Positions 1-6,846 of a stretch of 7,633 nucleotides of DNA are shown piece by piece. The notes beneath the pieces were generated by a model that did no database searches, was not told the origin of the DNA, and saw nothing but the letters and a program-made list of their open reading frames with translations. Every line of letters begins with the position of its first letter. The stretch's first letter is position 1. This DNA comes from Chlamydiota bacterium (GTDB lineage: Bacteria; Auribacterota; UBA3054; B51-G9): assembly GCA_030596365.1 (NCBI GenBank), contig JAUVKG010000125.1:1-7633 (forward strand). The letters run 5' to 3'. The position numbers were made by a program, and so were the translations under genes.

Positions 1-764
1 CCTCGTTCGGAATTTTCAACAAAAGAGACAAACTCAGCAACTTCGGGTGTTTGTTCAAGTTCGGTTTTAATTTTTTCGACAGCATTTTTTACGTTCAAAT
101 CGCCGCGATAGAAAATGTTATAAACATCTTTTATAGCGCGAATAGCTTTGTTGGAAAAGCCATTTCTTCTCATTGCGATTATGTTGACAGATCTTACGGC
201 ACCATTTCTTCCATCAGCAATCATAAAAGGAGGAAGATCTTTTGAAATAGCTGATACGCCGCTTAGCATTGAGAATCTACCGACAGAACAAAACTGATGA
301 ATCACAGCATTCCCCGATAAAAAACATCCATCGCCAAGAGTAACATAACCGGCAAGTCCGGCAAAATTAACCATAACAATATTATTGCCAAGTTGACAAT
401 CATGAGCGATGTGGGTATTTGCCATAATGTAGCAGTCGTTACCAACTTTAGTAATAGAAAATTCTTTTGAACCTCTGTGAATGGAAATATTTTCTCTGAA
501 AACGTTATTGCTGCCAATTTGAACATAAGAAGTTTTTGACAGATCAAAAGAAGTGTCTTGAGGCGGTGCGCCAATTGAAGCGCCGGGATAAACCATATTT
601 TTAGTGCCAAGAGTTGTGTGCCCGGCGATATAGCACAAAGCGACTAAATTACATTCGGGTCCGATAGTTACATCAGGACCAATAACGCAATGCGGTCCGA
701 TAATTGCGGAATCGTCAATTTTGGCTTTTGGGTCAACGACTGCTGTAGGATGAATATTTGGCAT
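1..764 (-). CDS. lpxA: Acyl-ACP--UDP-N-acetylglucosamine O-acyltransferase (3' end cut by window)
   Basis: LpxA carries out the first step of lipid A synthesis in the cytoplasm, moving a 3-hydroxyacyl chain from acyl carrier protein to the 3-OH of UDP-GlcNAc. 254 codons are present, close to full family length (about 255-265), so only a few C-terminal residues are missing. Residues 1-180 show the left-handed beta-helix hexapeptide pattern (IIGPHC, VIGPDV, TIGPEC). The C-terminal helical part starts near 200. The catalytic histidine is H121 in HIAHDC (E. coli H125). H118, D70 (E. coli D74), H156 (H160), N194 (N198) and R200 (R204) also match. The glycine that sets acyl length in E. coli (G173) is G169. 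E. coli H144 is replaced by Y140 and E200 by I196. The ATG at 764 gives the family-typical start MPNIHPTAVV; no Shine-Dalgarno is visible. The gene lies 43 bp after the XPB helicase, and no fabZ, lpxC or lpxD lies upstream in the window. Identification is firm; equivalences come from alignment by eye. Confidence 0.95.
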   Translation of the reverse strand, partial: MPNIHPTAVVDPKAKIDDSAIIGPHCVIGPDVTIGPECNLVALCYIAGHTTLGTKNMVYPGASIGAPPQDTSFDLSKTSYVQIGSNNVFRENISIHRGSKEFSITKVGNDCYIMANTHIAHDCQLGNNIVMVNFAGLAGYVTLGDGCFLSGNAVIHQFCSVGRFSMLSGVSAISKDLPPFMIADGRNGAVRSVNIIAMRRNGFSNKAIRAIKDVYNIFYRGDLNVKNAVEKIKTELEQTPEVAEFVSFVENSER

Positions 765-807
765 AGTCAGTTAATAGTTATTTGTGAATGCTGCTTTTAA
801 GGGGTGA

Positions 808-2460
808 CTAATTAAAATTTGTAATAGAGTATGAATAACCTTGCTCGGTTAGAAACAGTTGCCGTTTCATAGCAAAATCCTGTTCAGTAGAATTATAAGT
901 TACAATAGTATAAAAATGAGCCTGGTTATCACCGGATTTTGGCCTTAAAACTCTGCCGAGACGCTGCGCTTCCTCCTGTCGCGACCCAAAAGTTCCACTA
1001 ACTTGAATAGCAACATTTGCGTCCGGCAGATCAACGGCAAAGTTACCGACTTTAGAAACTATAAGCAGTTGAATTTCGCCTGTTCTGAACCGGCTATAAA
1101 GAATATCTCTATCGACTTGTTTAGTTTGTCCTGTAATTAGAGGAGCATCGAGTTTTTTAGCAAGAGTTCTCAATTGCAAAATGTACTGTCCGATAATTAA
1201 AATTCTGTCATTTTTATGTTGTTCAATAAGTTTAAGAATAACTTCCTGTTTTCGTGGATTTTCAGAAGCAATCCTGAATTTTTGCCTGTCGGCGGAAATT
1301 GCGTAATTAAGTTCTTCACTTTCAGGCAGAGGAACACGAATTTCATTGCATTCAGCTTTTGCGAGCCATTGCTGAGCTTCAAGTTCTTTCCATGGCATAT
1401 CATATCTTTTAGGACCGACAAGGCTGAACACTTCGGTTTCTTTTCCGTCTTCACGAATTAAAGTTGCTGTTAACCCAAGCCGCCTGCGAGCCTGGATATC
1501 GGAAGTAATTCTAAAAACCGGGGCCGGCAGGAGATGAACCTCATCATAAATAATCAGTCCCCAGTTTCTTTTGTGAAAGATGTTAAAATGCGGAAAATAA
1601 TCGGTATGTTTATCCGGCCTGTAAGTTAAAATTTGATAAGTGCAAAGAGTTACCGGCGCGATTTCTTTTATGCTGCCTGAATATTCTGCAATATCTTCAG
1701 GTTTAAGATTTGTTTTATCGAGAAGTTCTTGCCGCCATTGTCTTAACGCGGTAATATTAGCGCTGAGAATCAATGTGTGTGTTTTAACCTTTGACATAGC
1801 AGTAATACCGACAATAGTTTTACCCGCCCCGCAAGGAAGAACGACAACTCCGCATCCGCCTTCTTTTCCACCGCCCTGATAGAAATTATCGGCGGCATCT
1901 TTTTGGTAATCTCTTACAGCAAGGTCACTGCTAAGATTAACATCCAAAGGAGTTCCCTGAACGTACCCTGCCAGGTCTTTTACCGGGAAACCGATTTTAG
2001 TAAGTACGCGTTTAATTTCTCCTCTGAATTTTGGCTTAATACGAAAGCTTTTTTCGGAATGAAATTCAATGAGAGGAGCTGTTTTAGGATGGTGCTCAAT
2101 TTGCACCGCAAGTTTAATGCTATCAACCTCAAGCAATAAATCATCATTTTTTTTCACAAGAGAAATACAGCCATATCTTGAAGCCGTTTCAATAATTTCG
2201 TGCTGAAGATTTTCTGGTACGGAAAATTTACTGAATTGCTTCAGTGCGTCAATTATCTCCTGAGGCTGCAATCCCGCGGCGGTAGCGTTCCATATTGAAA
2301 GGGGAGTAATACGATACGTGTGAATATGTTCGGGACTTTTTTCAAGTTCCGCGAACATAGCAAGTTTATCGCGTGCCGATTCGTAAAGTGGATTATCCAC
2401 TTCAAGAAGAACCGAGCGATCACTTTGTACAATCAATGGGTTAGCCGGATTTGGAGTCAT
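808..2460 (-). CDS. XPB/ERCC3-type superfamily 2 DNA helicase
   Basis: A 550-residue ATP-dependent 3'-5' DNA helicase or translocase of the XPB (ERCC3, Ssl2) family. Residues 1-175 form the N-terminal part, where XPB proteins carry a damage-recognition-like domain. Helicase domain 1 runs from about 180 to 370: Q-like RDYQKDA near 183, Walker A LPCGAGKT at 208-215, motif Ia near 230-245, Walker B DEVH at 306-309 and motif III TAT at 331-333. The XPB-specific RED triad is at 336-338. Domain 2 covers about 400-510, with motif V near 471-480 and motif VI QRLGRVLR at 499-506. The tail EQDFAMKRQLFLTEQGYSY is typical of bacterial XPB. All motifs are intact. The start ATG directly follows the TAA of the upstream partner gene, so translation is probably coupled; no separate Shine-Dalgarno is seen. 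Bacterial XPB proteins next to Rv0862c-type proteins are known from Actinobacteria; their cellular role is not settled. A repair or DNA-remodelling role is inferred from family membership. Confidence 0.95.
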   Translation of the reverse strand: MTPNPANPLIVQSDRSVLLEVDNPLYESARDKLAMFAELEKSPEHIHTYRITPLSIWNATAAGLQPQEIIDALKQFSKFSVPENLQHEIIETASRYGCISLVKKNDDLLLEVDSIKLAVQIEHHPKTAPLIEFHSEKSFRIKPKFRGEIKRVLTKIGFPVKDLAGYVQGTPLDVNLSSDLAVRDYQKDAADNFYQGGGKEGGCGVVVLPCGAGKTIVGITAMSKVKTHTLILSANITALRQWRQELLDKTNLKPEDIAEYSGSIKEIAPVTLCTYQILTYRPDKHTDYFPHFNIFHKRNWGLIIYDEVHLLPAPVFRITSDIQARRRLGLTATLIREDGKETEVFSLVGPKRYDMPWKELEAQQWLAKAECNEIRVPLPESEELNYAISADRQKFRIASENPRKQEVILKLIEQHKNDRILIIGQYILQLRTLAKKLDAPLITGQTKQVDRDILYSRFRTGEIQLLIVSKVGNFAVDLPDANVAIQVSGTFGSRQEEAQRLGRVLRPKSGDNQAHFYTIVTYNSTEQDFAMKRQLFLTEQGYSYSITNFN

Positions 2461-4623
2461 TTAATCATCGTCTTCGTTATCGATTTCGATTTCGTTCATA
2501 AGGGGAAGTTTTTCCATTATAACAGAATAAACTTTACCATCGATTTTAGTTTTTTTCAATGCTTCTTTTGCTATATCCATAAATTCCGGTAGTAAAACAA
2601 AAGCATCCCTTGCAATACGCGCGAGAATAATTCTTTTCCAATCGAAATGTTTTCTTATCAAATTTCTTTTTGAAAAAGCAAAATTGCTCAGTATGGCGTA
2701 TTCATAACCGGGAGTTTCTTGCAGTAAGCCGAATCCCACGAGCAAATTCAACCTGACATTCATCGAAATTGGCCTTCCGGGAATATTTACAAGTCTTTCG
2801 TAAGAATTAACCGGGAAATTTGTATTTCGCATAGATAGCGCGGAAAGATAAAAATTTACATCGCGTGGATTTTCTACTTTTTCAGAATCAATTGGTTCGG
2901 AGATTGCATCACGAAGAGCAATTAATCTTAAATCATCAGGAGCATGTAAAACGATTCTACCGTCAGGTTTTACTTCTATAGAACCGATGGGAACATCTGT
3001 ATAGTCAACCGGTTTGGCGTAGATTCTAGTCATTATATTAAAAATATCATCTTCCGGAATCAGCAAGAGAGCATGAAGTTTTCCTAATTTTTTTGATTTT
3101 TCACTGTTGAGTTTTATAAATGCATCCCTTTCTTTTTCGCTGTCAAAAGAAAATAAATTTATGTCACGGTAAAGAGTGACATTCGGTGATACCGATCCCC
3201 ATTCTTTAATTGAATGACGAACATTTTTTGGAATGGGATAAGAACAATGCTTGTCAAGCCCGGCAAGAAGTTCAGAAACCTTGTGCCCTTGTTGAACTGC
3301 CGTGCTGATAGACTCCTGTGTAAATTGGAATGTGCTTGCATTATCGTTTCCGGAACGCCTGGCAAAGAGTCCCAGTAATTGCGCTACGGTATCCCAAGGA
3401 CCCGAATGAGTGAGCAGAGCAGTAAAGTCCGGCTGAACTACGAGCTGCTGATCAGCATCTTTATGTGCAGGGGCGAATTCGTCCCGCAGCCAAAAGCGTC
3501 CCATTTCGGTTAATCTCACGCATTTTGCTTTTCTTGGATTTTTGCCCCATTCAATAACGCCTGCTGGAGCGAACCAATTTCCGAGAAGTTTTTTTGTTAA
3601 TGATTTCCATATTGTTTCCGGTGGAAATTCAGCATTTGAAAAAGACCAAAACCAGCTGCGAACGCCTTTTCTGACAGAAAACATTTCACGAACATTTTCA
3701 GAAACAATTTCCGAAATAGGTTTTACCAAAAGCCAATCCTCTTTATCGGTAGAAGAAAGAATAGTAGATATCATTCGCAAAGCAAACTTATGAACATAAA
3801 AAACAGCTTTTATTGATTCTTCTTCCGGGGGTTCAATCATGCTTGCGCTGTAATTAAAAAACTCTTTCATTTGCTGAGTTCTCGGCGCTTTGCGGAAATT
3901 AGCAAACTTGCGTTCAATAATTGTTGTTCCGGTGCTGTCAATTCTTAATATACCGGTGTCTCGCGCAAAATCAATCATATCTTCCGGTGAACACATCGAT
4001 TTGCCATAAGATTCCCATATTTTACTTAAAACTTTTCGCGAACGTGAGCTTAACTTACCATGCTGAGTAAGCTTTATTTCCGCTCGGCTTACGCTGTCAA
4101 GAAATTCTGTGAGCAAAATGCTTGCGGAAGGTTCTTCACCGGCGAAAAGTTTAACTTTTTCAGCGTAAATATCACATTGAAATTCAACTTTCGGTTCAAT
4201 GATCACTTCATTCTGCATTGCAGGAGGGAAAACAAGTATTTGCTCGGAATTTGCATCCGACCATTCAGCTTTCGCGGACGGCCAGAAATTCGGATCTTCA
4301 AAGAACGCCAATCCTCTGTAATGAATTTCACCGAGAGAAGCAAGAGTAACGTTATGACCTGCTGCTCTTGTCATGGCAATTATTTCGCCTACCGGTGTTT
4401 CGGGATTTTCAAGAATGTTTTTGAGTAAAGCTCTTGATTCCGGCTTCAAACCGGCAATAATTTGTCTTCTTAAAGAAGCTTTTTCTGTTTTCTCAAGATA
4501 TAGTAATGTTTGTTCTTCGCTACGTCTTTCAAGATCTTCCGCGTTGAGCCAGTGCTTAAAGACAGGTCTCAGTGAACGATTGACTGAAGAAAGTAGATTT
4601 TGGATTATTAGTTCACTCGTCAT
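2461..4623 (-). CDS. Helicase-associated protein, Rv0862c type, partner of XPB
   Basis: A 720-residue cytoplasmic protein resembling the Mycobacterium Rv0862c group, which sits next to XPB in Actinobacteria. Residues about 390-510 match the pattern I associate with the XPB/Ssl2-like helicase-associated domain (Helicase_C_3): QQLVVQPDFTALL at 392-404, then the amphipathic LLGLFARR segment, a TFQFTQESISTAVQQG stretch and a LDKHCSYPIPKNV stretch near 456-468. Segments near 60-110, 180-235 and 340-380 look like winged-helix modules (inference from helix-rich pattern and TEMGRFWL). The C-terminus ends in an acidic tail, EIEIDNEDDD at 711-720. No Walker motifs and no nuclease motif are evident, unlike the archaeal XPB partner Bax1. 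It overlaps the preceding 69-residue gene by 11 bp and its TAA abuts the XPB start, which supports a common function. The ATG at 4623 is preceded by AAGG at 9 nt spacing. Pairing is well supported; biochemical role is unknown. Confidence 0.85.
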   Translation of the reverse strand: MTSELIIQNLLSSVNRSLRPVFKHWLNAEDLERRSEEQTLLYLEKTEKASLRRQIIAGLKPESRALLKNILENPETPVGEIIAMTRAAGHNVTLASLGEIHYRGLAFFEDPNFWPSAKAEWSDANSEQILVFPPAMQNEVIIEPKVEFQCDIYAEKVKLFAGEEPSASILLTEFLDSVSRAEIKLTQHGKLSSRSRKVLSKIWESYGKSMCSPEDMIDFARDTGILRIDSTGTTIIERKFANFRKAPRTQQMKEFFNYSASMIEPPEEESIKAVFYVHKFALRMISTILSSTDKEDWLLVKPISEIVSENVREMFSVRKGVRSWFWSFSNAEFPPETIWKSLTKKLLGNWFAPAGVIEWGKNPRKAKCVRLTEMGRFWLRDEFAPAHKDADQQLVVQPDFTALLTHSGPWDTVAQLLGLFARRSGNDNASTFQFTQESISTAVQQGHKVSELLAGLDKHCSYPIPKNVRHSIKEWGSVSPNVTLYRDINLFSFDSEKERDAFIKLNSEKSKKLGKLHALLLIPEDDIFNIMTRIYAKPVDYTDVPIGSIEVKPDGRIVLHAPDDLRLIALRDAISEPIDSEKVENPRDVNFYLSALSMRNTNFPVNSYERLVNIPGRPISMNVRLNLLVGFGLLQETPGYEYAILSNFAFSKRNLIRKHFDWKRIILARIARDAFVLLPEFMDIAKEALKKTKIDGKVYSVIMEKLPLMNEIEIDNEDDD

Positions 4624-4822
4624 GGGTTTTTACCTTAAATGATATACCGGTTTTAGCAAGTAATTTTTCTACGTTAGAAATGTATTGTCCGTCTATTAGC
4701 CAGTGGTTATTATCCACTTCCATTATTACGGCTTGCTGAATTACAGGCGATTGCATTAATTGTTCTCTCATTGTTGAATCGGGAATTTCTAATATATGTA
4801 TCCCGTGATGTAGTACTGGCAT
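4613..4822 (-). CDS. Small protein of unknown function heading the XPB gene set
   Basis: A 69-residue protein I do not recognise. It has no signal peptide, no membrane segment and no cysteine. It starts MPVLHHGIHILEIPD, has a Gln-rich helix-like middle (REQLMQSPVIQQAV, about 19-32), then a hydrophilic turn and a strand-like WLIDGQYI stretch, and ends charged (KVKTHDE). The pattern suggests a small soluble alpha/beta fold. The gene is probably real: its last 11 bases overlap the start of the Rv0862c-type gene in a different frame, as expected for translational coupling, and it fills the only space between the repeat block and that gene. The ATG at 4822 lies 4 bp from the octamer repeat; no Shine-Dalgarno is seen. 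A later start (Met18 or Met23) cannot be excluded. Being first in the set, it may belong functionally with XPB and its partner (inference). Alternative: an unrelated small open frame, less likely given the overlap. Confidence 0.6.
   Translation of the reverse strand: MPVLHHGIHILEIPDSTMREQLMQSPVIQQAVIMEVDNNHWLIDGQYISNVEKLLAKTGISFKVKTHDE
4633..4636 (-). promoter_or_regulatory. Candidate ribosome binding site for the Rv0862c-type gene
   Basis: AAGG on the minus strand lies 9 nt before the ATG at 4623, inside the end of the 69-residue gene. It is the clearest Shine-Dalgarno-like site in the window and supports the chosen start. It is a four-base match only, so it could be chance in AG-rich coding sequence. 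Confidence 0.35.
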
Positions 4823-4826
4823 AGTT

Positions 4827-4882
4827 CTAAATTTGTTAATTTGTTAATTTTCTAATTTATTAATTTCTCAATTTCTCAATTT
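4827..4882. repeat. Octamer tandem repeat, seven copies
   Basis: Seven consecutive 8-base units on the plus strand: ctaaattt, gttaattt, gttaattt, tctaattt, attaattt, ctcaattt, ctcaattt. The last five bases are nearly constant (aattt), and the first three vary, with two identical pairs of neighbours. On the coding strand the unit is AAATTNNN. The array begins 4 bp before the start codon of the 69-residue gene, so that gene's leader is made of it. It contains no clear hairpin. It may influence expression through AT-richness, which is an inference. Confidence 0.85.
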
Positions 4883-4885
4883 TCT

Positions 4886-4920
4886 TACTGATAACTGATA
4901 ACCGATTACCGATTACCGAT
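4886..4920. repeat. Heptamer tandem repeat, five copies
   Basis: Five consecutive 7-base units on the plus strand: tactgat, aactgat, aaccgat, taccgat, taccgat (consensus WACYGAT). The array is separated from the octamer array by only 3 bases. Its far end runs into the methyltransferase coding region and supplies the last four codons and the TAA stop of that gene. Short tandem heptamers between genes are known in several bacterial groups; this one also forms gene sequence. Confidence 0.85.
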
Positions 4921-5703
4921 TTTTCTTCCCCAAAGTTCGTACATCGCAATTGATGCCGCGCAACTTGTGTTGAGCGATTCAACTTCCGGATTCATTGGTA
5001 TTGCAGCTGTTTTAAAAGTTTTTTTAAGGTCTTCAGTTATTCCGTGCGGCTCATTACCGATTATTAAAATTTTTCCCTGGGAAAATTCTTCCGCCTTTAT
5101 TTCTTTTTTCCCATCGGGGGTTAAAGTTATTATTTTTTCATTGCTGTTTTTAAGCCATGGAAGCAAATCTTCTGTTCTGCATTTCAGAACATCAATTAAA
5201 AAAAAAACTCCGGATGTTGCCCTGATGCACATCGGATGATATTCATCAACACACGGCTCAACAAGAATCACCGCACTGCAGTCGAATGCGGCCGCCGACC
5301 TGATTATTGTTCCCTGATTTCCGGGATTATTAAGCTGCCATAATATTACCACCGGTTTTTCTATTTTATCTGGCAGCTCTGAATTCAAAATTGTTTTTGC
5401 CACCACACCAATACCTTCAGGATGCCGCAGTGCGGAAATTTTGTTAAAACAGTCACTGCTAATTTTTTTTACCTGAATACCTTTTGCCTCAGCAAATTTT
5501 GAAAGAACCGCTGCTTCGCCGTTTGCATCAGAGCTAACAATAACATCACAAATTTCAAATTTATTCGAGTTAAGTGCCGATTCAACTGATTTAGTTCCTT
5601 CAGCCCAAAACAATCCTGAATCTTCCCGTCCTTTTTTATTCAGGAGAGAAAAAACTTTCTTCACATAAGTGTTCGAGCGGCTTGTAATGATATCTTCTTT
5701 CAT
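4906..5703 (-). CDS. SpoU/TrmH-family RNA 2'-O-methyltransferase
   Basis: A 265-residue SAM-dependent enzyme expected to methylate a ribose 2'-OH in rRNA or tRNA. Residues about 5-105 form the SpoU substrate-binding domain (FWAEGTKSVESAL near 32-44, LRHPEGIGVVAK near 92-103). The SPOUT catalytic domain follows with its three knot motifs: motif 1 NNPGNQGTIIRSA at 125-137 with R135, motif 2 IIGNEPHGI at 214-222, and motif 3 IPMNPEVESLNTSCAASIAMYE near 235-256. The length is usual for the family. The exact target nucleotide cannot be told from sequence, so no rlmB, trmH or tsnR name is given. The gene begins 3 bp after the TPR gene, with a weak GGAA before the ATG. Two oddities: the last codons (IGNR and stop) lie in a heptamer tandem repeat, and a run of ten T (coding strand) lies in the segment coding for GVFFLID near 165-171. 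Confidence 0.92.
   Translation of the reverse strand: MKEDIITSRSNTYVKKVFSLLNKKGREDSGLFWAEGTKSVESALNSNKFEICDVIVSSDANGEAAVLSKFAEAKGIQVKKISSDCFNKISALRHPEGIGVVAKTILNSELPDKIEKPVVILWQLNNPGNQGTIIRSAAAFDCSAVILVEPCVDEYHPMCIRATSGVFFLIDVLKCRTEDLLPWLKNSNEKIITLTPDGKKEIKAEEFSQGKILIIGNEPHGITEDLKKTFKTAAIPMNPEVESLNTSCAASIAMYELWGRKIGNR
5198..5207. repeat. Homopolymer run of ten A (plus strand) inside the methyltransferase gene
   Basis: Ten consecutive A on the plus strand, read as T10 on the coding strand, encode the FF-L part of residues about 167-169. Runs this long are prone to slippage in replication and to sequencing error. The frame is intact here. A change of one base would truncate the enzyme before knot motifs 2 and 3. 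Confidence 0.8.
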
Positions 5704-5706
5704 AAT

Positions 5707-6846
5707 TTATTCCAGCGGCTCACCCCGATAAGGTATTGCGGCAAACTTTTGTCCATAAGCATCAAGCAAATCGGAGTTATGATGAATTGTTTTAACTACC
5801 GCGTAACAATCTCTCGCTCGTGAATGTTGTTTTTTCAAATCATAGACAGTACCTTGCCGGAGAATAGCCCATGCTTTAAGGTAAGGTTTATTTTCGGCAA
5901 AACTAAACGCAAAAGCGAAATTTCTTAAAGCCGCATCGTAATATTTTAATTTGGTATAAATCAGCCCCAGCATATAATGCTGATTAACAATAAGCCCGTT
6001 TATTTCACTTCTCTTATCATACTCAATATTTACAAGTTGATTTGTCGCGCAATTTAACGCGTTTTTATATTTTCGCTGTCTTAATAAAATTTCCTGTTTA
6101 AGAAAGCCGAAGCAATAATTCTCAGGATGCTCGACTGATAACTTTTCTGCAAAACTCAGCGCTGTGTAATACTGATCATCCCATAAATATGCAATAGAAA
6201 TAAGCATCTCTGATTCAATTCTCCCGAATTCAGAGTGCGAAACCGCATACTCAAGATTTTCTATTCCCACATTTTTATTTGCAGGTTCTACAAGCAAAGA
6301 AGCAAAAAATCTAAAATACCATGGCATACGGGATGTAAAATATTGATATGAACCAAGCAGCATTTTAGCGTCTGCGCTTGTTTTATCATCTTTGCACGAC
6401 CTGTTAATCAGAGAAATTCCACGTTTAAGCCATCTTAATGAGTCAATATAATTTTGCTGCTTACCTTCAGAATATGATTTCAATATATATGCCACTCCGG
6501 AATAATATAAATTCCAGGAAGCTTTCTCGGAATTCTTAGACTGCAAAGCGCGCTTAACGGCCATATCAGTATAAGCATGAAATCGTGCGGTGGTTTTCTC
6601 TGTTGTTCCTTTTGTTAAAGTTCGACCGATTGACGTTAAAGCGAGATAAACGCACCCTATAGGATGATTACTTTCCGTTGCTGCAATTTGTGTAAAAATT
6701 CCTTCCGCTTCATCAAAATTTAAATCATAAAGTTGATTAATTCCAGTATGAACCTGCCCGGCTGTTTCGGGTGAGAGTAAAGTACCGCAAAACGACTCTG
6801 CAGCCGTTAACAGGAATATTGTCAATGTTAAAATCAAATAATTCAT
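5707..6846 (-). CDS. Exported TPR-type protein of unknown function
   Basis: A 379-residue protein with an N-terminal signal peptide (hydrophobic ILTLTIFLLTAA at about 5-16, cleavage probably near 20). It is not a clear lipoprotein, since the cysteine at 20 is preceded by ESF rather than a lipobox. The rest is helical with tetratricopeptide-like repeats: one near 36-70 (LYDLNFDEAEGIF), one near 286-319 (YMLGLIYTKLKYYDAALRNF) and one near 325-358 (AILRQGTVYDLKKQHSRAR). The middle (AKMLLGSYQYFTSRMPWYFRF, about 160-180, then GIENLEYA) recalls the IML2/TPR39-like family of bacterial envelope proteins; that link is from memory. It probably acts in the periplasm or outer envelope as a protein-protein scaffold. 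The start codon overlaps the rpoN stop as ATGA, with GGAAAG 7 nt upstream as a possible ribosome site. The 3 bp gap to the methyltransferase suggests one transcript. No substrate can be named. Confidence 0.85.
   Translation of the reverse strand: MNYLILTLTIFLLTAAESFCGTLLSPETAGQVHTGINQLYDLNFDEAEGIFTQIAATESNHPIGCVYLALTSIGRTLTKGTTEKTTARFHAYTDMAVKRALQSKNSEKASWNLYYSGVAYILKSYSEGKQQNYIDSLRWLKRGISLINRSCKDDKTSADAKMLLGSYQYFTSRMPWYFRFFASLLVEPANKNVGIENLEYAVSHSEFGRIESEMLISIAYLWDDQYYTALSFAEKLSVEHPENYCFGFLKQEILLRQRKYKNALNCATNQLVNIEYDKRSEINGLIVNQHYMLGLIYTKLKYYDAALRNFAFAFSFAENKPYLKAWAILRQGTVYDLKKQHSRARDCYAVVKTIHHNSDLLDAYGQKFAAIPYRGEPLE

Noticed and set aside
764..810. Possible terminator hairpin between XPB and lpxA (TAGTCA at 764-769 and TGACTA at 805-810)
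   Set aside because: The stem is only 6 bp with a 35-base loop and no T-run follows; it overlaps the XPB stop and the lpxA start, so it is likely chance.
2147..2154. A8 run in the XPB gene as a programmed frameshift site
   Set aside because: The full-length frame is intact, all helicase motifs lie downstream in the same frame, and no stimulating structure or useful alternative frame is evident.
4060..4428. Plus-strand open frames inside the helicase-associated gene and other genes
   Set aside because: They lie antisense to well-supported genes, show no recognisable domain and have compositions expected from reverse-strand shadows.
4840..4882. Sigma-70-like promoter within the octamer repeats (TTGAGA on the minus strand)
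   Set aside because: TTGAGA occurs in two repeat units, but no convincing -10 box lies at 17 bp; the match follows from repeat sequence. A promoter in this gap remains possible but is not shown.
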